Assembly (NCBI RefSeq): GCF_000003195.3
Contig: NC_012871.2
Location: forward strand, 55,295,802-55,359,801
Direction: 5' to 3'
Length of the DNA stretch: 64,000 nt
Origin: Sorghum bicolor
Lineage: Eukaryota; Streptophyta; Magnoliopsida; Poales; Poaceae
Translations under genes and position numbers: made by a program
Part shown: piece after piece, positions 45,209-56,009 of the stretch
Numbering within the stretch: position 1 is the stretch's first letter
Layout: the number at the start of each line of letters is the position of its first letter
Notes under the pieces: model-generated
The model's database searches: none
Seen by the model: the letters and a program-made list of their open reading frames with translations, nothing else
What the model was told of the DNA's origin: nothing

Positions 45209-48200
45209 TCACCAGTTTAGGACGTCTCTGTAAACTATATTCTTTGTGCTCTTCCCTGTGGGATCCAAGTCCTCTTTTGGTTTTGCGAGAATTCTTGTTG
45301 ATGATCTTGACACCCCTCTTGATAAACCAATATAAAGTTGTCCGTGTGAGAACACGGGTTCTGGAAGATAGATTCCAACGTTAGGGATGGTCTGTCCCTG
45401 TGATTTATTTATTGTCATGGCGAAACTCAACCTCATAGGGAATTGTTTTCTCTTGAACTTGAAAGGAAGAGAAATATCATCCGAGGGAGACAATGGTAGC
45501 CTTGGTATAAAAACTCTCTTCCCTATATGCTGCCCACCAGTGATCTCAACATCAATTGCATTGTCTTGCAATGCTCTGACCATGAGCCTTGTGCCATTGC
45601 ACAAGCCATTGTTGGGATCAAGATTACGAAGAAGAATCACAGGACAGTTGGTTTTTAGCTTCAGCTCATGCGGGGGGGAGACCATTTGGAGTTATTGAGT
45701 TCAAAAAATCAATAGGAAAAGTGATTACTTGTGTCATCAACAACGGTGTCAAAGCTGTGGTAAACCTTTTCCTCACCTGGAAACCTCTCAATCATGATTG
45801 TATTTAGCTTATCAACATGTTCATTTTTAGTCGATAGAATAGCTCGTGAGCTCATATAGGCGGCTGATGTTGCATGTTCTTCGAGTGATGGGAAAATATT
45901 ATCAATTAGTTTGTTGACTGCCACCTCATTGTCAGTATATCCAATCACAAGCTCATCAGGCAGTCGAACATAATCATCTCCAATTGTTTCCTCGGTTCCA
46001 TTGCCAATTCGTAGCAGGTACTCGGAACACCAAGGGTCTGAGTGTGCCCTCATGTTTTGAGACAATCTTGTCTTCCTTATATTTGGCCACAAATAGGATC
46101 TTTGCAGACATGTATTAGTTACTTGTGCTCTTGACCCACGTGGCACTACAGGAAGGACCTGTCTGAAGTCTCCCCCAAATACCATGACTTTTCCTCCAAA
46201 TGGCAAATCACACTCCATGACATCCTGTAGGGACCTATCGAGACACTCGACGCACTGACGCTTGGTCATGGCAACTTCATCCCAGATAATCAAGGATGCC
46301 CTACGAAGTAATTCTGCAGTGGGACCTTGCTTTGAAAAGGTGCAATTCTTGGTGTCATCAATTTTAATTGGAATTTTAAACCTCGAGTGTGCAGTGCGTC
46401 CTCCAGGCAATATTGATGCTGCAATACCTGATGTTGCTGTTGCGATAGCTATTAATCCTTTGGACCGCACTCTAGCAAGAAGTGCCTTATATAGAAATGT
46501 CTTGCCCGTGCCTCCTGGACCATCCACAAAAAAAACTTGACTCTTGTTGGAGAAGACATGCTCAATGATTTCATCAAACCCTTCTTTCTGCTCCTTGTTA
46601 AGAGAATAAAAAATGTCCAAGTGTTCTTGGGGTACGAAGACATTTTGTTCCTCTCTAACCTCTCTCATCATGTCAATGGAGCCTGAACCAACATCAGTAA
46701 TAGGTGGCAGACCATATTTTTCTATTTCTTTATCATCTTTACCCATGGAGTGAAGCATATCTTGTATGTCCCTTAGCACCATTTGCTCCACCGCTGAACT
46801 GTTGTTGATGTCACGGCTAAAGTCCTCGCCTAGAGCGTCCTTATGCTTGTCCCATAGACCACGTATGTTAGTGGACTCGCAGAACACAATAATTGTAGCA
46901 AACAACCTCCGCAAGGCACATGGCATCTGGAAAGTGGTGGCCTCACTAAGGCAGTCATCAATAAGAGTGTCAGTCTCAATAAGACCTCTTTTCTCACATG
47001 CTTCCCTAAAAGTAGCGTAAGTTACACCCGCCATTGTTCTCAAATCCTCAAATGATGTTGCACCTCTCACATGATTTAGTAGAACTCTTAGGAAGTACCT
47101 CTCCCCTTCGGCAGGGTTAGCATAGACAATCCGTCCTATTTGTGCTGACGCTTGTTTCCTTCCTTGCCATAATTTTTTCCCTGAGATCCACCGATAGTGT
47201 TCTGGAAACTCTCTATACAATATTTTCCTTGCTGCCCGTTCTTCATGGTTTTTACTAAAGTACTCTGTTAGTGTTGTTCTATTTGAACATGGGCACCTCA
47301 CAACATCTTCCAGGTTGTCATCATCATTGTACGTCACGGACTGCATATCAGGCAAATGTAGCTGGAGCTGCAACACTGAGGGATAAACTCCAAACATTGG
47401 AAATCTAAATATCCTGTACACAGCTTCAGGTGGAGTTATGTACCTAGCATTCCTATATTGTTTTATCTCATTGATGACGCCATCATCTGTTTCATTTTGG
47501 TCTGCATTTACTGAGAATGATGCTTGGTCGTGGCCTTTATATACATACTTAAATAGATACTTCACTGCTTTAATGCTTGAGCATGCCTCAACATTTATGT
47601 GACAATTGTATCTAAAGAGCAGACCAGGATTGTACGGTACCACCCATCTGTTATCTAATTCAGCTTTCCTAATCTTGACTCGACGTCCATCATACCTTCT
47701 CCTATAGGTTGGATAGGAGTCATTTCCTTGTTTAGTTGCCTCGTTGAACTTTCGAGGGAACTGAAAGCAGCACTGTCCATTCACCATGCATGGGCAATAC
47801 TTGTTTAGATTGCCACATGGTCCATGTAGCATATGGCTTATAACCAGATCATGCAACTCTGGGAATTTGTCCTTGTCTGGTATCTCTGCTGAAATAACTC
47901 GATCATATGCATCTGGGGTTGTCAATTTACTCCCTGACTTCATGATCAGTAGAAAATGCTCATGTGGTAGACCCCTTTTTTGGAACTCGGTAACATGGAC
48001 GTACGCAGCAACCTCACCAAAATACTTCCTCTTGATGAGAAGGTCCTTAAGATCTCGCAACTTTGCCCTGTACACTCTTGCAACCAGTTCTGGCCTATCT
48101 TGTGGTTCCTGTCCTGGCTCAAGATTACTCGTGATCTCTTCCCAGTATGGATTGCATGTCATGGTGATGAAGCAATTAGGCTTGCCAAAACGCTGCACAA

Positions 48201-49765
48201 TAGCCATAGCATTAAGGAATCTTTGTTGCATGTCTCGATCACATCCTGGGAATGATCTTGGTAGCACAATTCTTTTGCCAACCTTAGAACCCCGCGTCTC
48301 TCCAACTGAGATAACATCAACCAGTCCCTATATAAGCATGCGTCATATATTATGATTGGTAGAAACAAGACTAAAATTTTCATATTAAACAAATCAAGAA
48401 GCATAAACAATTAGGTAGAATTGGCTACCCGGTATAGCTCTGCCCGTATTAGTTTTTGGTTCTCGGGTTTCGAGTACCAATCTAGCCTCATAGACTCAAT
48501 CTTTACGTACATATCCACGGCCCACTGCTGAAAAAGACGTCCTCCAAACAATATGATGTTGAAAATTCCCCGTCTAACTTGCATCTTGAAGCAGTAATAT
48601 TCTCTTGCAGTTACAAATTTTTGTGCTCCATCTGCAACTCCACCTAGCACATCACCTCCTTGTACGTCATTATCACCTTCTTCCACCTGATTGTCGTCAT
48701 TATTATCAACTGCACGATAGATAGAATGTTACATTAGGCTATTATAGCATTAGTTTAGTAGTACCAATATTATAGCATAGAATATTATATATATTTACAA
48801 TATACCTTGATAACCACCACTAGATGGTAGGGTTGCAGATGGTGGGTTGGCATTATTAGTAGAAGACATGGCTGCAGATGGTGGAGTGAATGGAGCATCA
48901 CTGTACGGCATAAACTTGTTCCATCCTGTTTCTCCTCGTGGACTATACATAGGATAACCTAATGGGTCATAACAACCATGCCATGCTTTGATATACTGCC
49001 GACGCTGATCAGTCTTTCCAAATACAATCACACTCCTATCAAAACATCTTTGTGGATCATTCCCGTCCATCCAGATAGCAGCCACCTGGGATGTTGTTGG
49101 TGCATTGTACCTTCTTTGGTCAGGTGTGACATTTGTATTGAGTTCAACCCGATAGTCATCCAAATCTGGGAATTCACCATTTCTCCTAAAAGTGTGAACG
49201 TATGGGTTTTCCTGTAAAACTGTAAGAATTTTTCTGATGATGTTGATATCAAGATCAGGGGACCTTTTGACTCTCTTTGACAAGTCTGCATCCTCTGTAT
49301 CATAAAAGTAGAGTTGTAGGTGCCGAGCGTTGTCACCACCTGGCACCAAGTGGTCAAGACGGTGGTACAAGCCACCATGAATTCAAAATGTATAAGTACC
49401 AGTTCTTTTGGGACTGTTAAATTCACGATCAATGGTGACCCCTAGACTGGTAAAGGAGAAATGCAAGTTGATATAACGAATATGTTTCCTAAAATATTTT
49501 GCATCTGCGTCCACCTGACTTGTGAATAAACTTTTTAGCTCTTCAGGAACCTCTGGTATAACTATTTGTACCTTTCCTTTTCTACAACAAAACCCCGGTG
49601 TCTCATACTAAAACCTCATCGCTCCACAGTAACTACAGTTAGGAACAGGCCTCAATTTATGTCTCTCCAGCAGATTCTGGTAGATAAAGTCATATGGATC
49701 CGCATCCGACACATTAGTTCTAGCTGGATTCTCTAGCACCACACGATATGACTCATATTGACAAC
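45209..49765 (-). pseudogene. Helitron RepHel: HUH replication initiator and PIF1-type helicase
   Basis: Exons (minus): 49765-48806, 48709-48429, 48327-45209, with GT...AG introns of 96 and 101 nt in consistent phase. The first exon has a CSYCG...CC cysteine cluster. The last exon holds the HUH motif (RGLPHEHFLLIM), the paired-tyrosine motif (YLFKYVYKGH) and a PIF1-type helicase with Walker A GPGGTGKT and Walker B IIWDEVAM. The final part (45685-45209) carries the C-terminal helicase motifs (LSFAMTINKSQGQT). Breaks: TAG at 49608-49610, TGA at 49383-49385, a frameshift near 45715 and a 1-nt change in a seven-base C run at about 45672. These make the copy non-functional, though the catalytic motifs are kept. 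Rep nicks and joins DNA, the helicase unwinds it, for rolling-circle-like transposition. Confidence 0.88.
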
Positions 49766-49801
49766 CTGCTTAGACATGGCAATGATCATTTTAATTAAAC
49801 T

Positions 49802-51315
49802 CTACAAAAATAAATTTAACATCTGCACAATAAATAAACATGTTGCATGAAATGAAGCTTTACCTTGCGGGGGTCGTTGAATGACTCCATCATCATCATT
49901 ATCATTTTCATCAATTTGCAATCTATGGCCAGTGTCCATGGCATCTTCATCACCGTCCCAACAATCATGTGTCGGTTCAAAGAGTTCACGATCAATTTCA
50001 TCTTCATTGTCTTGGACATGTACACGGGTTCCGTGTAGTTCAGATAAATGTGTTTCTGCATTTTTTATATTCAGTAGTAAGTATTTTATATTTATGAAGT
50101 TAGTTTTTTGGCAATTAAAATAGACAAAAAAGGATGTGGTGGATGTGCTAACCTGGCTCATTCGGAGTGTGTAATGTTCACGAAAGATACGTACGTGGGC
50201 CTCTCCGAACTGGAACATAACTATCATTTGTGTGTAGCCAATCTGCGCGATCCCTAGTCTCATCATTTTCCATTATTGTTGACAATCCAGTTCCCAAATT
50301 CACACCTTCACATATCATGAATATTAGTAGAGGTTCGTGATATACAACGTGATGGGTGAATATATGAAGCGATGGTTGAAATGCATCATTAAGGGATAAG
50401 GGATCATAACATTTTACCTGTGGGCAAGGACGGCTCGACAATTATTATGTCACTGTCTTGGTTGGCAATAGACGTGGTGCTATTATTTTGCAATTCAACC
50501 TTCTTTCGTGCTCGATCTTGACGTTGGTACTCAGCATTCCTCCTTCTCTTCTCTTCTAACTGCTCGTTTGTCATCTCAGCTCTTCTCTTTCGTTGCTGCG
50601 CGTTCCTTCTGTCCATCGTTGTGTTACCAATATCTGTGTAGGGTACCATTTGTGAGGTCAGTCATTATTGTGCAGAGATTACACCAAATATTAAAAAATA
50701 GATAAGACAGATGAAGTTTATATATTTGATAGTTACCGCTGTCCAAAGGCAGACTACTTTCTATCGTGGTTCCTATGAGCAGGCCACTATGGCTATGATT
50801 AACATCTGTAGTTGGTTCAATATTATCCTCGTTCACTATAATTGGTGAATTTTGGTCCACCCCAAAACGATGAGTACCTGCATTATATTTGTTACAGTAA
50901 AGATAAAAATAAGGTGGCATTTTCACATTATGTAGCTGATATTTACCGTTGGCCACTTTTTCTGCAGTTGGTTGGATATTTTCCTTGTTCAAAAGAAGTG
51001 GAAAGTTTTGGTCCATTGTAACATGATTAGTACCTGCCTCATAGTGATTAGTTCCGGTCATGATGATTTGACTATATAAATTCTGACTAAAAATATAAAT
51101 TGTACCAGGTGTAGTGAAAGAACAAATAGCACTACTGTTTTGGAATTCTGCCTTCTTCCTTTCTCGATAACGACGCTGGTACTCACGTTGTTTTCTTCTC
51201 GCCTCCTCCCTTTGTTCGTCGGACCTCTCTGCTCGACGAACTGTTGCCGCAAGTTTTGTTCTTCCCTCGTCCATCGGGCGTCATCTATATATAGTAGAAA
51301 ATAAATATAAGACAC
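49802..51315 (-). pseudogene. Upstream Helitron reading frames with repeated Arg/Lys-rich basic motif
   Basis: Minus-strand frames at 51274-50624, 50649-50404 and 50266-49802 probably represent 5' exons of the Helitron transcript. Two of them share a basic segment of the form ...EQREEARRKQREYQRRYRERKK and ...EQLEEKRRRNAEYQRQDRARKK, a duplicated helical region common at the N-terminus of grass Helitron proteins. The third is acidic (DNEDEIDRELFEPTHD). I could not settle the splice pattern. Confidence 0.55.
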
Positions 51316-52380
51316 CCCTAAAGTATTATACGTATACTCAGTTTGAAATCATACCTGTGATGTTAGTGATGTCACTTAGTGCATTGGGCGTATCTCTTGG
51401 CGTAGACATCGAGTTGGTGATGAGGCAGGAACTTTGTTTTTCTGAAGTATCGTTGATATTGATCTATTCAGAAATTACCACTGAAACAACACAAGCCAAT
51501 TAGCTACAGGGTCCTAGTGCATGCAGATTTGATTAATACCATAGTTTCTTCAGTATTTAAAAAAAAAACCAGTGAACTCGCGACAAATTTTCATGTTACT
51601 TATTCTCAGCTATACTAATATCCATTCATCTACGGTTTACAGAGTATCACTGAATAACCTGGGAAGACAGGGACAATAGCTATCTAGCCCAAGGAGCTGA
51701 TTCATTCAAACAGTTTGCCTATTAGTAGAGATAATGCAGAAAATGATTAACCATTTGTTTGCGCTCAGTGGGTAATGCTAACTTGTGCAAATTTACCTAA
51801 AACATTTGTTTTATGAAGCGAAAATCATTCGATATGGAGAGTTAGAAAGTTTCAATTGCAAGAAATTTGTTTCCTGCAGCAAGACACTGTAATTTTTCAA
51901 GGTATTTTTTTTCAATCAAATAAAACAGTGACCATGTAATAATGTACTGTTATTACTTGCATCACTATTTTATATAAATAAATCGTCCATGCATCCGTAC
52001 TTTAAATAATTATACAAGCCTATACAAACTGTAGAGGTGGAAACAAATGAAAGATACGTACGGGCAAAGTTATTTTTGTCGAGAGCAGACAATTTCTTCT
52101 TCCTCTAGATGGCATTCAAAGGTTAGCAGCTTTCATCTATAGCAGATTATTAGGGCAAGGGGCAGCGATTACAGAAGGAAGTCATGGCATAATCGAGGTA
52201 CGGCAGCTGCACGAGCTCAGGCGTGCATCCTCACGAGGCTAATGAGCAATTTTTTTTAGATGAATGACATATTTTATAATTTCACAGAATAAATATACAA
52301 TAGATGATTGTATAGCTACTAATACACTTTTATTAGTTACTGCAGAAATATGTCATATTCAGCTACATATAGGTTGGGTG

Positions 52381-52498
52381 TATACATGTATATATCAAGG
52401 AAGCCAATGACAATTGGGTGTGCCTCTCTATGTGCTACAGGACCATGCACGTTGAGCAATTGTATACATGTATATAGCAAGGAAGCCAATGACAATTG
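52381..52498. repeat. 36-bp direct repeat in the Helitron 5' region
   Basis: TATACATGTATATATCAAGG...CCAATGACAATTG occurs at 52381-52416 and at 52463-52498 with one mismatch. It has no coding meaning and could result from local slippage. Confidence 0.75.
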
Positions 52499-52639
52499 TA
52501 TGTGCACTCGTATACGTCTGGACATGAATGGAGCAATGAACGCCCGTCGGACAGGTTACACACATGCAGCAGGGGCAAGCGAATAAAACATAGATGGAGC
52601 TATAGATCGATGAACATATATATACATATACATGGATGT

Positions 52640-53165
52640 ATATCTACCTGCGCAGGGCTGGCAGCCGCCGATCTGGCGGTCCGGCCTCCTGCCTGCCTCC
52701 GCGTCGTCGTGGACCACGTAGACGGCGGCGGCGCCGGCGTCACGTCGAGCGAGCACAAGGGCACGAGGACGTGGATGTTGTAGTAGTTGCTCTCCACGAC
52801 CTTCTCCAGTTCCCACGACCTTCTCCAGTTCTCCTTGAAGGCGATCACGGTGGAGACGGCAGCGCCAGCACCGTGCCGAGGTCTCCGACTCGACGTGCCT
52901 CCCGAGCACAAGGAGATTCTTCTTGGTGAACTGGAACGTGGCGACCACGACTTCAAGGTGGCGACGGAGGTCCCAGCCGTCGAGGCGCTCGTTGTCGGCA
53001 GTTTGTACCGAGCACTCGGTGGTCGCGCAAGAACGCCTCACGCACGGAGCCCAGCGACGTCACGCACGAAGCCGCGGTCGAACAGCAGGAGTTCCTCCAG
53101 GCACGGGTGTAGGCGTCGTAGAGCCGGCGGCTAGGGTAGGCGGGCACATCGGCAACAAATGACGC
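52640..53165 (-). other. GC-rich segment in the Helitron, possible captured gene fragment
   Basis: GC content is much above the Helitron around it. Minus-strand frames carry gene-like text in pieces: DVPAYPSRRLYDAYTRA, LEELLLFDRGFVRDVAGL, DGWDLRRHLEVVVATFQF and FTKKNLLVLGRHV, separated by frame changes. A 19-bp tandem duplication (CACGACCTTCTCCAGTTCC type) lies near 52796-52835. I do not recognise the family. Helitrons often pick up host exons, so this is the best explanation, but it is inference. Confidence 0.4.
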
Positions 53166-53559
53166 CCTATTGGGTCTTGCATGGAATTGTTCTCCACACG
53201 GATGTAATATCCTTTCATCTATTGCGCCTGAGTGGTAATCAACGTTGGTTATTTCCTTGTTGTTCCTACATGCAATCTCCTTCCATCTATTGCGTCTGAT
53301 GGACATCTTCCATCTATTGCATTTGCATGCAATCTTGGACGCTGGGGATGTCATTGCCGGTGATTACCTTCCTTTGATTTGCCGGTGATTGATGAGGCGA
53401 AATTTTTGTGGATTAGAAAAGGGCGTGGGTGAGGGAGAGTGGGAAGCCTCATCAAACTTTTAATCTCAGCCGTTGCGTTGCATCTGTAGTAAGTAGGCTA
53501 AGAGTCGTTGATTTTGAAGAAAGGATTTGGCTTGGAGAAATTTTCAATTATAGTAGAGA

Positions 53560-53961
53560 CTAGCCCTAGCCCAACTTACGCACTGACAGTGTGGCGCTTA
53601 TGCGCGATCCCGGACCCTTATTAATCAAATGCACCCGCACGTGAGAGAGATGAGAGATCTCACCATCAGATTGAATATATATAGACTATTTTTTGAGTGA
53701 GGGAGGACAGGCATAATCACGCAACAAATCTCAATTTTTTTATCTCACAATCCCTGCTAGATAATTGGTTTCCGCTCCTGCACTGATTCAGATCAACGAG
53801 TTAACCGGTGGATCTAAACCTGATATTAGTTTATGATAAACACAAAAATTTCCATGAAATACCCATGATTTTTATGACAAACACAAATATATGTATATAT
53901 ACACATATGTATAATCAGCATATATGTTAGTTTGTTAAATGTTGCAAATATGTAGCCCATA
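53560..53961. other. No gene recognised
   Basis: Sequence outside the Helitron 5' end; no frame or repeat stands out. Confidence 0.4.
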
Positions 53962-54217
53962 AGAGCAACTCCAATAGTTTGGCTAAAATTAATTGTCAAA
54001 TTCTATTGTTTGGCTATTTTATCGAATAGAAATTTCTAAAAAAAGAAGAGATCTACAACAATCTTGTTATTTTACAAATTCTATATATAACCACCGAAAA
54101 TCAAGGAAACTTCCTATTTTAGAAATTAGATAGCATATTAGTTAGAGTTTACTTTTTGCTATACAAATTTTGAAATAGCATAAACAACAAGAATAGTTAA
54201 ACTCTTGAAGTTGCTCT
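53962..54217. mobile_element. MITE with AGAGCAACTCCAATAG ends
   Basis: The left end AGAGCAACTCCAATAGTTT and the reversed right end AGAGCAACTTCAAGAGTTT form an inverted repeat around a 256-bp AT-rich element. A well-known type of grass MITE end; the target duplication is not clear. Confidence 0.7.
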
Positions 54218-54375
54218 AAACCTATAGTAGAACAACTAGTAGCGGCAGCCCATGAACTCATAGAAAGAAACCCCACCGACAGCATTCCTCAAGCGGCTGC
54301 GGCGGCGGTTCAGTGGTCTTTGTAGGCTTTCTCATATATGGCTCCCCCTCAACGCCTTTCTCATATATAGTCTTT

Positions 54376-54378
<3 letters not shown>

Positions 54379-54453
<75 letters not shown>
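54379..54453. repeat. (TA)n microsatellite, about 75 bp
   Basis: An uninterrupted run of TA dinucleotides. A second mixed (GT)n(TA)n(CA)n tract lies at 54688-54728. Together they flank the palindromic element at 54454-54688. Confidence 0.95.
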
Positions 54454-54456
<3 letters not shown>

Positions 54457-54920
54457 GCCAGCGCTATTCTACACTCTAGGTGTAGAATATTATTCTACAC
54501 TGCAAGTCAAAATTGAGCAAAAAAAATACTGAGCAATACTGAACAACGTTCAGTATCATCCAGTCGTACATCCAGAACCGCGAAATACTGAATAATACCG
54601 AAACACGGATACTGAACAATACTGAAATTTGTTCAGTATAACACTTTAGTGTAGAATAGTATTCTACACCTAGGGTGTAGAATAGCACTTGTGTGTGTGT
54701 ATATATATATATATATACACACACACACGTCAGCGCTATTCTACACCCTAGGTGTAGCGCAAGTCAAAATTGAGCAGAAAAAATACTGAGCAATATTGAA
54801 CAACGTTCAGTATAACACTTCGCTGAATAATACCGAAACACGGGTACTGAAACAATACTGAAATTTGTTCAGTATAACACTTTGGTGTAGAATAGTAGGT
54901 GTAGAATAGCACTTGTGTTG
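54454..54920. mobile_element. Two copies of a palindromic MITE embedded in (TA)n, Micron-like
   Basis: Copy 1 (about 54454-54688) begins GCCAGCGCTATTCTACAC and ends GTGTAGAATAGCACTTG; copy 2 (about 54729-54918) begins GTCAGCGCTATTCTACAC and ends the same way. Both contain AAATACTGAGCAATA and a GTTCAGTATAACACTT block. Copy 2 lacks about 45 bp. The association with TA-rich microsatellites resembles the rice Micron family, known to sit in (TA)n; sequence identity to it was not tested. Confidence 0.65.
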
Positions 54921-55295
54921 AGTTCTGATTTTTTTAAAGAAATGTTGTATTATGTTCTTGTAACATAGATAAAGAATTTATATATACTTTGATTATTACC
55001 AGAGGCGATACTAGGCTCACTTTGCCTAGTACCTTGTTACCAGGATAAACAAATATTTTACCTAGCATATATTTTAAGAAAATTATATATACTACTTAAG
55101 GTGTGCATTATAATCAATTTTGTATTAATTTTGTCCACAATTACTATTGTACATATGTATTGAAAATTTTTTATACGTGGAATACCCAGCCGTGAAATCC
55201 TGGCTCCGCCACTAGACATGAACAACAAGGGCGACGGCATGCATGGCCTTCTTCCTCGGCGACTACCCGTCGGCGCTGCTGCCCAACTCCTACGG
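54921..55295. other. No intact gene; AT-rich sequence leading into a pseudogene
   Basis: Nothing coding until the GC content rises at about 55210. The stretch near 55180-55215 (CAGCCGTGAAATCCTGGCTCCGCCACTAG) resembles the end of a hAT-type MITE; no matching partner end was established. Confidence 0.35.
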
Positions 55296-55867
55296 CGGCT
55301 GCGGCATCGGAACCTTGTTCAGCTCATCGGGTGGTGCCACCAGGGAAAGGAGCTAGCTACTGCTGGTGTATGAACTGATGAGCAATGGCAGCCTCGACAC
55401 CCATCTCTACAACCCAGTGGTTCTCCTAACATGGTCTCTCAGCTTCAAGATCGTGCTGGAGCTGGGATCAGCGCTCTTGTACCTTCACCAGGAGTGGGAG
55501 CAGTGCGTGGTGCACAGCAGGGACGTGAAGCCGAGCAACATCATGCTGGACGCCTCCTTGGGCGACTTGGGGCTCGCGAGGCTCGTCGACCACGGTCGGG
55601 CCTCCCAAACCACCAACCTCGCGGGCACCATGCATGGGATACATGGACCCGGAGTGCCTCGTCACCGGCCGCGCGGGTCCGGAGTCCGACGTGTGTGTAC
55701 AGCTTCGGCGTCGTGCTCGAGATCGCCGCCGTCCGCCCGCCCGCGGTGCTCAGCGCCCATCCAGACCCCAGCCTGCGGCCTTCCATAGGCAGGCTGTGAG
55801 CATGCTGCAGTGTGAGGTGACGCTGCCAACGCTGCCTGACAAGATGCCCACTCCCAAGTACACCTGA
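55296..55867 (+). pseudogene. L-type lectin receptor-like kinase, truncated kinase-domain pseudogene
   Basis: The plus strand encodes, in three frames, the second half of a LecRK kinase domain: [87 protein letters not shown], then a tail LRPSIGRL / QAVSMLQCE ending at a stop about 55867. Defects: extra bases near 55353 shift the frame before LLVYE; an extra serine interrupts HRD (VVHSRDV); DFG reads DLG after a small deletion; an insertion near 55632 breaks TMGYMDPE; another change follows SDV near 55695. Lectin, transmembrane and ATP-loop parts are absent. Non-functional. Confidence 0.85.
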
Positions 55868-55923
55868 TTTCTCCAACCCGAGCCCGAAATAGGCAAGTAA
55901 AATGTCTATGTATAGTTTGCAGT

Positions 55924-56009
55924 GTGGACCACAGGATTTGCTCTAAGATTCGTACCCAGCAGGAGAGAGCCTGCTGGGCACGAATCGTAGAGCAAATCCT
56001 GTGGTCCAC
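55924..56009. repeat. Near-perfect 86-nt hairpin (40-bp arms, 6-nt loop)
   Basis: The left arm 55924-55963 (GTGGACCACAGGATTTGCTC...CCCAGCAGG) pairs with the right arm 55970-56009 with two mismatches; the loop is AGAGAG. It lies 57 bp after the kinase pseudogene. An RNA from either strand would fold into a miRNA- or siRNA-precursor-like stem. It could equally be a tiny foldback transposon. Confidence 0.85.

Larger units (their letters stand above)
44805..53559 (-). mobile_element. Full-length Helitron with Rep-helicase and possible captured DNA
   Basis: The minus-strand 3' end (44805) reads ...GCACGGGCATTATACTAG, ending in CTAG and followed by T, with an imperfect short hairpin just inside, as in Helitrons. 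The other end (53559) begins TCTCTACTATAATTG on the minus strand, matching the TC start and the TCTCTACTA form I know from grass Helitrons. The 8.75-kb body contains the Rep/PIF1-like gene and upstream ORFs. Helitrons make no target duplication; the base next to the 5' end is not the expected A, so that boundary may be off by a few bases. Confidence 0.8.

Noticed and set aside
54313..54516. Poly Ile-Tyr frame
   Set aside because: Translation of the (TA)n microsatellite.
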